Assembly (NCBI GenBank): GCA_015493405.1 | Contig: WGDF01000300.1 | Coordinates: forward strand, 1 to 13,579 | Direction of reading: 5' to 3' | DNA length: 13,579 bases | DNA from: Flavobacteriaceae bacterium | GTDB taxonomy: Bacteria > Bacteroidota > Bacteroidia > Flavobacteriales > Flavobacteriaceae | Shown: in pieces, positions 7,057-13,579 of the stretch | How positions within the stretch are numbered: position 1 is the stretch's first letter | Layout: the number at the start of each line of letters is the position of its first letter | Translations under genes and position numbers: made by a program | Notes under the pieces: generated by a model | The model's database searches: none | Seen by the model: the letters and a program-made list of their open reading frames with translations, nothing else | What the model was told of the DNA's origin: nothing

Positions 7057-7540
7057 AACAATTCTTCCTTTCGTATTATTATTAATCGCATTGAGCATCA
7101 TAGGGCCGGCTTGCTCGTCACCGGTAGACCCTCAACCCGAACCCGAAACTTGTGATTTTGCCATAACTTATACCATTGACGGTACGACATTTACCCATAC
7201 GGAAGCACAAGTGACAGCTGAAATTTGGCCGGCATCCAATTATGCAGTCAACAAAAAGGTTTATGATGTTTGGACCGATGTGAATCCTCAATTTTATTTT
7301 CACAGTTCGGCTTCCGATCAAGATGAAATATCTCAGCATACAGCTCATTGGCAAGATGTCGAAGGCTCCAATATCATTTTAAATGATGCTAATTTAGAAA
7401 GTAGCGGGCTTGAATTTAAAGTCGTAAAAGCGGCTTCCGCCGTAGGCGATTTGTTAAAAATCAGTTTTAAAGGCACGACTGCCGGTGGGCACGAAGTAAC
7501 CAATGGTCTTATTTGCACCACGATTGATATTTTGCATTAA
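7043..7540 (+). CDS. Small lipoprotein, distant relative of the one at 5693-6265
   Basis: This 165-residue lipoprotein has lipidation Cys24 in the context IIGPAC, followed by a P/E-rich linker (SSPVDPQPEPE). Then come TCDF (36-39), alternating beta-type segments, SAVGD (132-136), G-rich turns and a late Cys158. The order CxF, SAVGD, Cys matches the lipoprotein upstream of the Lgt-like gene (38, 126-130, 146), suggesting a shared small beta domain with one disulfide (C37-C158). Its ATG lies inside the last codons of the Lgt-like gene (14-nt overlap), implying translational coupling. A strong terminator follows at 7567-7601, so this is the last gene of the cluster. No catalytic motif is visible, and I do not recognise a named family. 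Confidence 0.75.
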   Translation: MKTIKTILPFVLLLIALSIIGPACSSPVDPQPEPETCDFAITYTIDGTTFTHTEAQVTAEIWPASNYAVNKKVYDVWTDVNPQFYFHSSASDQDEISQHTAHWQDVEGSNIILNDANLESSGLEFKVVKAASAVGDLLKISFKGTTAGGHEVTNGLICTTIDILH

Positions 7541-7566
7541 TTTTTCTTATTGAAGTGTAAATTTTT

Positions 7567-7601
7567 AAGGCAGCATGTAAAAAGGCTGCCTTATTTTTTT
7601 G
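7567..7601 (+). terminator. Rho-independent terminator closing the lipoprotein/Lgt-like cluster
   Basis: AAGGCAGC (7567-7574) pairs perfectly with GCTGCCTT (7585-7592) around a 10-nt loop and is followed by ATTTTTTTG. It lies 27 nt after the last lipoprotein stop codon. Confidence 0.9.
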
Positions 7602-7703
7602 TTTACAGGCTTGAAGTTTTTTCCAAAATGAAGATTCATTCAAACTGTAAACGAATTTTATATCGAACTCGCGTTATAAACATCAATTCACATTAAAAAA
7701 GTG

Positions 7704-7711
7704 TATTTTTG
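7704..7711 (+). promoter_or_regulatory. -7 promoter element for fabD
   Basis: TATTTTTG matches TAnnTTTG exactly and lies 22 nt before the fabD ATG, behind a strong terminator, so fabD needs its own promoter here. No TTTG is present at the usual -33 spacing. The short leader is AT-rich with no Shine-Dalgarno sequence. Confidence 0.55.
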
Positions 7712-7733
7712 TAAGTAATTAAAATCATAATTT

Positions 7734-8627
7734 ATGAAAGCATATATTTTCCCTGGACAAGGGGCGCAATTTGAAGGAATGGGTAAAGATCTTTATGATC
7801 AATTTGATCTGGCTAAAAAACGGTTTGCACAAGCTAATGAAATATTGGGTTTCGATATTGCCAAAATTATGTTTGAAGGTAGTGCTGAGGATTTAAAACA
7901 AACACGGGTGACCCAGCCGGCTATTTTTTTGCATTCGGTTATTTCGGCTGAATTGCTCGGTCAAGATTTTCAACCGGATATGTTAGCCGGACATTCTTTA
8001 GGTGAATTTTCAGCTTTAGTCGCCGGAAAATCTTTGAGTTTTGAAGATGGACTGCGTTTGGTGTCCAATAGGGCAGAGGCCATGCAAAGAGCTACGGAAC
8101 TTGCTGACTCTACCATGTCTGCTATTTTAAATCTGGATGATGAAACAGTAGAAGCTGTTTGTCGAAAAATAGAAGGAATTGTTGCACCGGCCAATTATAA
8201 TTGTCCGGGACAATTGGTCATTAGTGGTGCAACCGACGCTGTTAAACGTGCTAATGAAGCTTTGCTTGAAGCCGGTGCGCGTCGGGCTGTTTTGTTACCG
8301 GTTGGCGGGGCTTTTCATTCGCCTTTGATGGAACCGGCTCGGGAACAATTGGCAAAAGCAATTGCCGACACAGAATTTAAAAATCCGATAGCACCGATAT
8401 ATCAAAATGTTACGGCACAAGCGGAAACCAATCCCGATAAAATTAAAGCAAATTTAAACAAACAATTGACGGCTCCGGTGCGATGGACACAAAGTATACA
8501 ACAAATGATTGCAGATGGGGCAACCGAATTTTATGAAGTTGGCCCCGGTAAAGTGTTATTGGGATTATTACGAAAAATAAACCGGAATGCACAGGGTATC
8601 AAAATAGATAATGTGTCACAAAAATAA
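7734..8627 (+). CDS. fabD: Malonyl-CoA:ACP transacylase
   Basis: FabD moves the malonyl group from malonyl-CoA to acyl carrier protein, supplying the extender unit for type II fatty acid synthesis in the cytoplasm. The 297-residue length is normal. Visible family features are the N-terminal FPGQGAQ (6-12, oxyanion Q12) and the nucleophile elbow GHSLGE with Ser88. Arg113 (SNRAEAMQ) is in the position that binds the malonyl carboxylate, and catalytic His194 lies in GAFHSPLM. The C-terminal EVGPGKVLLGLL is also typical. All catalytic residues are intact. The start is the first ATG after the -7 element. It is not next to other fab genes; upstream is a terminator and downstream a repeat array, so it looks monocistronic. 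Confidence 0.97.
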   Translation: MKAYIFPGQGAQFEGMGKDLYDQFDLAKKRFAQANEILGFDIAKIMFEGSAEDLKQTRVTQPAIFLHSVISAELLGQDFQPDMLAGHSLGEFSALVAGKSLSFEDGLRLVSNRAEAMQRATELADSTMSAILNLDDETVEAVCRKIEGIVAPANYNCPGQLVISGATDAVKRANEALLEAGARRAVLLPVGGAFHSPLMEPAREQLAKAIADTEFKNPIAPIYQNVTAQAETNPDKIKANLNKQLTAPVRWTQSIQQMIADGATEFYEVGPGKVLLGLLRKINRNAQGIKIDNVSQK

Positions 8628-8640
8628 ATTGATTTTTTGA

Positions 8641-8832
8641 TTTTTTTGTAGAGACGCACGGCCGTGCGTCTCCATAAAACAACACGGCATTTGTTTTGTC
8701 CAAATTTACGGCCGTGCGTCTCCATAAAACAACACGGCATTTGTTTTGTCCAAATTTACGGCCGTGCGTCTCCATAAAACAACACGGCATTCATTTTGTC
8801 CAAATTCACGGCCGTGCGTCTCTACAAAAAAA
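8641..8832. repeat. 50-bp tandem repeat array bounded by a perfect 26-bp inverted repeat
   Basis: Three full 50-bp units start with gccgtgcgtc at 8661, 8711 and 8761, and a fourth, partial unit starts at 8811. Units 1 and 2 are identical; unit 3 differs at three positions (tcattttg for ttgttttg, and caaattca for caaattta). The array is bounded by a perfect inverted repeat, 8641-8666 against 8807-8832, each arm carrying a T run and a gtagagacgcac core. The left edge (8651-8672) is a perfect 22-bp palindrome centred on GGCC. Without the units, the two ends would join into one hairpin of the sort dispersed in Bacteroidota genomes (memory, not checked). The array starts 13 nt after the fabD stop and may also act at the fabD 3' end. 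Short frames across it in three phases are artefacts of the 50-bp period. Confidence 0.9.
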
Positions 8833-8954
8833 CACGCCATGTGTTTTACAGGTATTGTATGCCGGACGATTATATCATATGCAATCATTTGCACCCTGAT
8901 AATTAAATGAAAAAATAAAAATTGAAAAATTATTTTTTATAAAAAAATCTTTTT

Positions 8955-8962
8955 TATATTTG
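8955..8962 (+). promoter_or_regulatory. -7 promoter element of tRNA-Leu
   Basis: TATATTTG is an exact TAnnTTTG match ending 10 nt before the first tRNA base, in a very AT-rich stretch. The position fits a transcript starting just before the mature 5' end. The -33 region is TTTT-like rather than TTTG. Confidence 0.65.
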
Positions 8963-8972
8963 CAATCCCAAT

Positions 8973-9059
8973 GCCTTGGTGGCGGAATTGGTAGACGCGC
9001 TGGATTCAAAATCCAGTTCTGGCAACAGAGTGTGGGTTCGATTCCCACCCAAGGTACCA
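8973..9059 (+). tRNA. tRNA-Leu, anticodon CAA
   Basis: This is an 87-nt class II tRNA. The acceptor stem GCCTTGG pairs with CCAAGGT (one G-U at the end), followed by A and an encoded CCA. The D arm reads GGCGGAATTGGTAGACGC. The anticodon stem CTGGA/TCCAG holds loop TTCAAAA, giving anticodon CAA for UUG codons. A long variable arm (TCTGGCAACAGAG) marks it as leucine type, and the T arm is GTGGG-TTCGATT-CCCAC. A -7 element lies just upstream and a terminator just downstream, so it is a single-gene unit. Confidence 0.97.
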
Positions 9060-9060
9060 A

Positions 9061-9093
9061 AAAACGACAGTCATTTTTGATTGTCGTTTTTTT
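9061..9093. terminator. Bidirectional terminator between tRNA-Leu and the YigZ-family gene
   Basis: A 13-bp stem (9061-9073 with 9078-9090, one G-T pair) with a TTTT loop has an A run on the left and a T run on the right, so it can terminate transcripts from both sides. It begins 1 nt after the tRNA CCA and reaches into the stop codon of the converging gene that ends at 9092. Confidence 0.85.
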
Positions 9094-9700
9094 ATGCTAT
9101 TTCTTTAACATTTAGCGTGTGGATTTTTTCAAAAGTCTTTTTGATCGTTTCAAAATCATCCAGACGAATGGAAAGTATAATTTCTCCCTTTTCTTGCAGA
9201 TTTTGGCTTAAAATCTCGAGTTGATGTGCTTTGATGAGTCGCATGACCTTATCCATATCATTGTAATCAAAAATGATTTGTAAGTTTTTTGTGCGAATTT
9301 TTTCAACGATTTCAGCCTGTTCCAAGGCCAATTGGGCAGCTGTTTTGTAGGCTTGAATGAGTCCACCGACGCCCAATTTTACGCCGCCAAAGTAACGCAC
9401 AACAACCACCAAGACATTGGTCAGATTTTTGGCTTTGATTTGGTTGAGAATCGGCATGCCGGCAGAGTTTGAGGGTTCGCCGTCATCATTGGCACGTTCA
9501 TCAATATTTTCTATTCCGAGGCGGTAGGCATAACACCAATGTCGAGCACTGTGGTGGGCTTTTTTAAGTTTGTAAATGCAGGCTTTTATATCGGCAACAT
9601 TTTTAACAGGGAAAGCATAAGCGATGAATTTACTCTTCCGATCTTTATAGATAGCCGGTTCAATTTCTTGATATATAGTATAATAGGTGTCGGTCGCCAT
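9092..9700 (-). CDS. YigZ/IMPACT-family protein
   Basis: This 202-residue protein matches the UPF0029/IMPACT family in length and motifs. It has KSKFIAYAFPV near 22-32, HHSARHWCYAYRLG at 49-62, NDDGEPSNSAGMPIL at 71-85 and VVRYFGGVKLGVGGLIQAY at 100-118. A C-terminal ferredoxin-like segment (about 135-202) completes the two-domain YigZ layout. The biochemical role in bacteria is not settled; eukaryotic IMPACT regulates translation through GCN2. It is cytoplasmic, with no signal peptide. Its ATG overlaps the stop of the lipoprotein gene before it (TAATG), so it is translated from the same mRNA. Downstream is the shared terminator with tRNA-Leu. The family call is certain and the function is not. 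Confidence 0.93.
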   Translation of the reverse strand: MATDTYYTIYQEIEPAIYKDRKSKFIAYAFPVKNVADIKACIYKLKKAHHSARHWCYAYRLGIENIDERANDDGEPSNSAGMPILNQIKAKNLTNVLVVVVRYFGGVKLGVGGLIQAYKTAAQLALEQAEIVEKIRTKNLQIIFDYNDMDKVMRLIKAHQLEILSQNLQEKGEIILSIRLDDFETIKKTFEKIHTLNVKEIA

Positions 9701-10149
9701 TAATTAAAAACTTTGATGTTCTGAGTATAGTCAATCTTATAGGGAACTTTAAGACCATAACTGACATAGTAAATTTTCCCTTGATAACGCACCTTCAGTT
9801 TGTTATTTATGGCACTGTTTAAGGCCTCCAGAATATTATTTTTTTTGAAATAATTTTGATCTAAATCTACTTCAAGCGGGATGATGAAATCTTTTTTTGA
9901 AGGCACTTGATAAGTGGCCGAATTGAGGTTGGCTAAAAATTTATCATTGACAAAAACTTTGACTTCCGAAATCTTAAATTGGCCACCTACCAGATTCGGA
10001 TTATGGTATCTTGCATTAGCTACTAAAACCGGTTGTTCATTATCGTTCTTTAGTTTTACGCTCTCAATTCCTTGAAACTCAGGTGATTTTAGAGTGTTAC
10101 AAGCATTTAACAGTAAAAATACGGGCAGGATCAAATAAAAATGTTTCAT
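9700..10149 (-). CDS. LEA14-like (LEA type 2) lipoprotein
   Basis: This 149-residue lipoprotein has lipidation Cys17 in the context LLNAC. The mature part has the layout of an LEA type 2/WHy beta-sandwich: a first strand pair, then YHNPNLVGGQFKISEVKVFVNDK (48-70, with the NPN turn typical of the family), and later strand pairs ending in KVPYKIDYTQ. Such small lipoproteins are common in Bacteroidota; their role is unknown, and desiccation protection is only a name inheritance from plants. It starts 5 nt after the preceding exported-protein gene and overlaps the YigZ-family gene by one base, so the three are one transcription unit. The fold call is by pattern. Confidence 0.75.
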   Translation of the reverse strand: MKHFYLILPVFLLLNACNTLKSPEFQGIESVKLKNDNEQPVLVANARYHNPNLVGGQFKISEVKVFVNDKFLANLNSATYQVPSKKDFIIPLEVDLDQNYFKKNNILEALNSAINNKLKVRYQGKIYYVSYGLKVPYKIDYTQNIKVFN

Positions 10150-10154
10150 CGGTT

Positions 10155-10577
10155 TTATTTAAATTTATAACGAATTCCCAAAGCAAAAGGCATTTCAAAA
10201 CCAGCATCAAAATCATATATATAATTGTCTATTTCAACACTGAAAAACAAGTGGGGAGCTGTTGTAAAAGGACTTATTTGCACGCCTATTGGCACGACTA
10301 AACAAACTGTTTCAAAATAGTTGTTGATATTGACACCGGCGCCTATATAAAAATCATGATGATTCCGATGAACGAAATTATTTAAAGCAATTATATCAAA
10401 AGATAAGTCCTCGGTTGTTTCATGGTTATGAATGCGCAAATCACCCCATAATTTTTGTGAAAATTGATAACCAATGCCTAATTTATCAATATTAGAAAAT
10501 TGATACGTAACAATAGCTTGAGAAAATCCTTGTTGCGTAGCTAATAAGACTAGGATTGAAATAATAACTTTTTTCAT
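10155..10577 (-). CDS. Small exported protein, possible outer-membrane beta-barrel
   Basis: This 140-residue protein has a signal peptide (MKKVIISILVLLATQQGFSQ, cleavage near residue 20). The mature part has alternating strands (YQFSNIDKLGIGYQF, HDFYIGAGVNINNYF, APHLFFSVEIDNYIYDF, FALGIRYKFK) and ends in aromatic/basic residues, consistent with a small barrel of six to eight strands. A longer reading starting with TTG at 10595 is rejected, because that codon lies inside an exact -7 element (10600-10593); the ATG at 10577 begins the signal peptide. It is followed after 5 nt by the LEA14-like lipoprotein. There is no enzyme motif, and the barrel is predicted by pattern only. Confidence 0.7.
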   Translation of the reverse strand: MKKVIISILVLLATQQGFSQAIVTYQFSNIDKLGIGYQFSQKLWGDLRIHNHETTEDLSFDIIALNNFVHRNHHDFYIGAGVNINNYFETVCLVVPIGVQISPFTTAPHLFFSVEIDNYIYDFDAGFEMPFALGIRYKFK

Positions 10578-10592
10578 TTGTTTATTTTCTAA

Positions 10593-10600
10593 CAAAGTTA
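10593..10600 (-). promoter_or_regulatory. -7 promoter element for the barrel/LEA14-like/YigZ unit
   Basis: On the minus strand TAACTTTG is an exact TAnnTTTG match, with TTTA 19 nt upstream (10623-10620) near the -33 consensus TTTG. It fills the gap between the M23 peptidase stop (10607) and the ATG at 10577, so the three downstream genes can be transcribed apart from the peptidase gene. It also decides the start of the barrel gene. Confidence 0.6.
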
Positions 10601-10606
10601 AGCAAC

Positions 10607-12292
10607 TTATTCTTTTCTATAAAAATAACTTTGGTATTGCCGCACATTTCCCATATTGTCTTCTACAACAATCTTGAGTTGATGTTTGTGTCCTTTGCGT
10701 TTTTGATCGGAGAAATCATAGGTCAAGGTGCCTTTTTTGTAATCATATTCCAATAATATCCATGTGCCGTCAATATAGCCGTTATAAGCCTTGATGCCGG
10801 TTTTTTTATCCCCGATTTTAAATTTTAAAAAATGATAATTGGTCAAATCTGATTTTTCTTTAAAATTTAAAGGCTTGATATAAGGCCCGATACTATCGTA
10901 ACGGATTACAAAGTTTCCAAAGCGTTTGGTGTAAGCCTTTAAGCTGTCTTGTGCTTTGGTCGTATAAATATAATAGGTATGTCCCTTTTTGCCGTATAAA
11001 GCAATATAAGCATAAGGACGCAGTTTTGGTTGAATCAATTTAAGCGGATATTTTATGATATAAGATTTTTGTAAAGCCTTATAAGGTTGTTTGATATTCA
11101 AAGCTGTGGGGCGACCTTCGGCTTTAAGATAAAAGTTTTGATAAGCCGTATGCGGCCTGAAAACAATTGTCCAGGGACTTAGATTAATGGTGTTATTCTT
11201 ATTTATATCGACAAAATAAGGTGTTTTAAGACTAGGGATATGCTCTAAAATTTTGGTTTTATAGCCTTTAACAGGTATTTTAATGAGTGTTTTATTTTGG
11301 TTAAAATCAGATAATTCTATACTGATTTGATAGCTTTGCCCTTGCTTGATTTTAAGACTACCATCGCCGACCAATTGTGTGTAAATCTCCAATGGATTAT
11401 AGGGGACCACCCAAAGTTTTTGTATGCGTCTATGGTATTTGAGATAGTAAGGATAATCGATAATGACATTGATATATTTTGAATTGGCAAAGGAAAATTC
11501 GGACATTACATGTTCGTATACCGGCAAGCCATTCACTTTTACCTTAACTTTATATAAGCCGTTATGATTTTTTACGAAATTTTGAGGGTCATAAGCTTCA
11601 ATGCCCAAACCTATTTGTCCGTAGGCTATAAGCGGATCGGCTAAGTATAAACTGTCATTGAGCCGAGTCAGATTTAATTTGACACGATGTCCGATTTGGT
11701 TAATTTGAGACAGACTGTCCAAAGGATAAGCAAAAACATTTTTGACGATGGGAAATTCAGTATCTTTAATGCGAATACCATACAACATCGGATTCAGTGG
11801 ATGCTCTTTTATATTGCGCAATTCAAAATGTAAATGAGGTCCCGAGGACCCGCCTGTATTGCCGCTATAAGCAATAATTTCTCCTTTTTTGACAGGTAAT
11901 TCTATTTTGTAAGGGAAAACTTCTATTTCAAATTTTTGTTTTTTGTACTGTTTTTGTTTGATATAAGATTCAATTCGGTCGTTAAAATATTTGAGATGGC
12001 CATATACGGAAACCAATCCCGACGGATGTTTGATATACAAAGCTTTGCCATAACCGTTTCGGGTTATTTTAATACGGTAAACATAACCATCATCTACAGC
12101 ATAAACCGGCAAGCCTTCCTCATTGTTTGTTTTGATGTCCAGTCCCGAATGAAAATGATTGCTACGCAATTCACCAAAGGTTCCTGACAGGTATAAAGGA
12201 ATATCCAAGGGCAAATGCAGACTGTCATTTTGTCCGAAGAGCATTTGCAACAACAGAATAAAGATAAAAGAAAGTTTAATCCGTTTAGGCAT
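10607..12292 (-). CDS. M23-family (LytM-type) metallopeptidase, exported
   Basis: This 561-residue protein has a signal peptide ending near LFGQ (about residue 21). The M23 domain covers roughly 30-190. It has the zinc ligands of HxxxD (H48, D52 in HFHSGLDI), VYGHL (H99), and HLH (H153, H155) in GPHLHFE; all are present, so the enzyme is predicted active. M23 peptidases cleave peptide crosslinks of peptidoglycan. The chain between about 104 and 135 carries a charged insertion before the last strands, and about 370 residues of beta-rich region follow, as in other long Bacteroidota M23 proteins. The start is ATG 12292; an upstream in-frame TTG at 12322 lies inside the -7 element and is rejected. 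The gene diverges from the DUF4294 gene, and no terminator separates it from the barrel gene downstream. Confidence 0.9.
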   Translation of the reverse strand: MPKRIKLSFIFILLLQMLFGQNDSLHLPLDIPLYLSGTFGELRSNHFHSGLDIKTNNEEGLPVYAVDDGYVYRIKITRNGYGKALYIKHPSGLVSVYGHLKYFNDRIESYIKQKQYKKQKFEIEVFPYKIELPVKKGEIIAYSGNTGGSSGPHLHFELRNIKEHPLNPMLYGIRIKDTEFPIVKNVFAYPLDSLSQINQIGHRVKLNLTRLNDSLYLADPLIAYGQIGLGIEAYDPQNFVKNHNGLYKVKVKVNGLPVYEHVMSEFSFANSKYINVIIDYPYYLKYHRRIQKLWVVPYNPLEIYTQLVGDGSLKIKQGQSYQISIELSDFNQNKTLIKIPVKGYKTKILEHIPSLKTPYFVDINKNNTINLSPWTIVFRPHTAYQNFYLKAEGRPTALNIKQPYKALQKSYIIKYPLKLIQPKLRPYAYIALYGKKGHTYYIYTTKAQDSLKAYTKRFGNFVIRYDSIGPYIKPLNFKEKSDLTNYHFLKFKIGDKKTGIKAYNGYIDGTWILLEYDYKKGTLTYDFSDQKRKGHKHQLKIVVEDNMGNVRQYQSYFYRKE

Positions 12293-12319
12293 TATTATTG
12301 ATAAGTTCAAGATGAAGTC

Positions 12320-12327
12320 CAAAAATA
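12320..12327 (-). promoter_or_regulatory. -7 promoter element for the M23 peptidase gene
   Basis: On the minus strand TATTTTTG (12327-12320) matches TAnnTTTG exactly, 27 nt before the chosen ATG. No clear -33 element was found. It faces away from a matching element on the other strand at 12371-12378. Confidence 0.55.
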
Positions 12328-12370
12328 CAATAAAAATTAAAGCTCAGGTAAAAAACCGTTGAAATTTAGT

Positions 12371-12378
12371 TATTTTTG
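12371..12378 (+). promoter_or_regulatory. -7 promoter element for the DUF4294/exonuclease unit
   Basis: TATTTTTG is an exact TAnnTTTG match on the plus strand. The ATG at 12379 directly follows it and would lie upstream of the expected transcription start, so it argues for a later start codon (12400 or 12412). Confidence 0.55.
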
Positions 12379-12399
12379 ATGCTAAGCTTTAATAAATTG

Positions 12400-13125
12400 A
12401 TGAAATTATCTATGACTAATCGATACTATGTTTTTATTTTATTGATGATTGCTTTTGTGCATTATGCTTACCCGCAAAGTGATAGTTTAAAACTAAATCG
12501 GGAAAATATCATCTTGTATCCGGCATCGGATTCCATTCCGGTTTTTAATTTGGATTCTATTGTGATTTTGCCCAAAATGCATTTCAACAATTACCGTGAA
12601 TTAAAACATTACTGGTGGATCAGGCGTCGTGTTTATAAAGTTTATCCTTTTGCCAAATTATCGGGTGATAATGTGCAAAAATTGGATGAAAGATTGGCTA
12701 AAATGACAAGAAGGCAACGCAAGCGGTATATGCGTATTGTTAAACGGTGGATTCAAAAAGAATTTGAGCCTAAACTTAAAAACCTCACTCAAAGTGAAGG
12801 GCGTATTCTGTCCAAATTATTCCACCGTCAAACCGGCCAAACGGTTTATGATTTTTTGAAGAAATATAAAAGTGGCTGGACGGCATTTTGGTATCAGAAT
12901 ATGGCAAAATTGTATCACATTGATTTGAAAGTGAAATTTGATCCGGTGCATAACAAAGAAGATTATTGGATTGAATATATGTTGCAAAAAGCTTTCCTCA
13001 ATGAAATTTTAGAACCGCAACCCAATAAATTGGGATATAAATTCATAGATTTGCAAAATAAATGGGCTAAAAATCCACTGTCCGAATTTTTAAAAAACAA
13101 ATTACAAAAAATAAAAACCAAATGA
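12400..13125 (+). CDS. DUF4294 family exported protein
   Basis: This 241-residue protein belongs to DUF4294, a Bacteroidota family of unknown function. The signature is the basic block YWWIRRRVYKVYPFAKL, then RRQRKRYMR, IQKEFEPKLKNLTQSEGRIL, LFHRQTGQTVYDFLKKYKSG and LKVKFDP. An N-terminal hydrophobic segment ending near AYPQS is a signal peptide, so the protein is probably in the periplasm. Three in-frame ATGs compete: 12379 abuts the -7 element, while 12400 and 12412 leave a short leader. I chose 12400; 12412 (MTNRYYVF) is equally good for a signal peptide. Its stop overlaps the exonuclease start (ATGA). I know this DUF beside such exonucleases in flavobacteria, but that is memory and was not checked. 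Confidence 0.85.
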   Translation: MKLSMTNRYYVFILLMIAFVHYAYPQSDSLKLNRENIILYPASDSIPVFNLDSIVILPKMHFNNYRELKHYWWIRRRVYKVYPFAKLSGDNVQKLDERLAKMTRRQRKRYMRIVKRWIQKEFEPKLKNLTQSEGRILSKLFHRQTGQTVYDFLKKYKSGWTAFWYQNMAKLYHIDLKVKFDPVHNKEDYWIEYMLQKAFLNEILEPQPNKLGYKFIDLQNKWAKNPLSEFLKNKLQKIKTK

Positions 13126-13579
13126 GCTTACAACTGACTAAACCTATCTGTGTTTTTGACTTGGAAACTACAGGTGTAAATACTGCCAAAGATCGCATCG
13201 TCGAAATAGCTATTATTAAAGTGCTGCCTGATGGGCAAGAGATTACTAAGACTTGGCGGGTAAATCCCGAAATGCCTATTCCTTTGGAAGCCTCTAAAAT
13301 TCATGGTATTTACGATGCCGATATAGCCGATGCGCCGACTTTTAAGGAAATTTCGCAAGAAGTCTTTGAACTGATTCAAGATGCCGATTTAGCCGGTTTT
13401 AATTCCAATCGTTTTGATGTGCCGCTTCTGGCTGAAGAATTGTTGCGTTCCGGTATTGATTTCGATTTAAAAACCAACAATCTAATTGATATACAAAACA
13501 TTTTTCATAAAATGGAACCGCGTAATTTAACTGCTGCTTACCGTTTTTATTGCAATGGTGATTTGACCAATGCACACTC
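13122..13579 (+). CDS. DnaQ-type 3'-5' exonuclease, 3' end beyond the window
   Basis: The first 152 codons are present. This is a DEDDh exonuclease of the Pol III epsilon/PolC proofreading type. Exo I is VFDLETTG with D13 and E15. Exo II is GFNSNRFDVPLL with D99. The exo III histidine is probably H152 in NAHS at the window edge; its partner Asp would lie just outside. Such enzymes remove nucleotides from DNA 3' ends, either as the proofreading subunit or as a stand-alone repair nuclease; without the C-terminus the two cannot be told apart. The ATG overlaps the stop of the DUF4294 gene as ATGA, so the pair is translationally coupled and shares the promoter at 12371-12378. There is no signal peptide, so it acts in the cytoplasm. 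Confidence 0.93.
   Translation, partial: MSLQLTKPICVFDLETTGVNTAKDRIVEIAIIKVLPDGQEITKTWRVNPEMPIPLEASKIHGIYDADIADAPTFKEISQEVFELIQDADLAGFNSNRFDVPLLAEELLRSGIDFDLKTNNLIDIQNIFHKMEPRNLTAAYRFYCNGDLTNAH

Noticed and set aside
8641..8832. CRISPR array
   Set aside because: The whole 50-bp unit repeats; there are no unique spacers between repeats and no cas genes nearby.
8531..8899. Several overlapping short frames on both strands
   Set aside because: They are translations of the 50-bp tandem repeat in three phases, since 50 is not a multiple of three.
8973..9059. tRNA-Leu as an integration site of a mobile element
   Set aside because: No duplicate of the tRNA 3' end and no integrase gene are visible in the window.
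8875..9060. 61-residue minus-strand frame containing WVGIEPT
   Set aside because: It is antisense to tRNA-Leu, a well-known source of spurious proteins.
12293..12322. Longer start (TTG) for the M23 peptidase
   Set aside because: The codon lies within the -7 element, and the extra residues would precede a complete signal peptide.

Overview
The window comes from an AT-rich Bacteroidota genome, most probably a member of the Flavobacteriia. Three things support this. Several genes are preceded by the Bacteroidota -7 promoter element TAnnTTTG, with no strong Shine-Dalgarno sequence. Many products are lipoproteins or other exported envelope proteins. One gene belongs to DUF4294, a family I know only from Bacteroidota. 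The window looks chromosomal. It contains housekeeping genes (fabD, tRNA-Leu, a YigZ-family gene, a DnaQ-type exonuclease), an IS30-family transposase start at the left edge, and two blocks of repeat or hairpin DNA.

Layout. 1-66 (-) is the N-terminal end of an IS30-type transposase cut by the window edge. 67-518 has no convincing gene; it holds large hairpins and the terminator of the next operon. 519-4681 (-) is a three-gene exported operon. It starts with a LolA/LppX-like periplasmic protein, followed by a zinc M16 peptidase with an intact HxxEH site, then a lipoprotein M16 partner that has lost HxxEH but keeps the R/Y pair. The C-terminal domain of that partner is a second copy of the LolA-like protein that opens the operon. 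4682-4978 is the divergent promoter region. 4979-7540 (+) is a compact cluster: three short lipoproteins and an Lgt-like integral membrane protein with altered active-site residues. It closes with a strong terminator. 7734-8627 (+) is fabD with its own -7 element. 8641-8832 is a 50-bp tandem repeat array bounded by a perfect 26-bp inverted repeat. 8973-9059 (+) is tRNA-Leu(CAA), followed by a bidirectional hairpin terminator. 9092-12292 (-) holds a YigZ/IMPACT protein, a LEA14-like lipoprotein, a small exported possible outer-membrane barrel protein and an M23 endopeptidase. A divergent promoter region at 12293-12399 leads to a DUF4294 protein and a translationally coupled exonuclease that runs off the right edge (+).

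How the genes work together. The M16 pair probably forms a heterodimeric or mixed-subunit peptidase in the periplasm, with one subunit membrane-anchored; the LolA-like domains may bind lipid or lipoprotein. The 4979-7540 cluster is the most unusual part. An Lgt homologue that lacks several canonical catalytic residues sits directly between two lipoproteins that look distantly paralogous, and it is probably co-transcribed with them. It may be a dedicated lipoprotein-handling module, but this is inference from context and residue comparison only.
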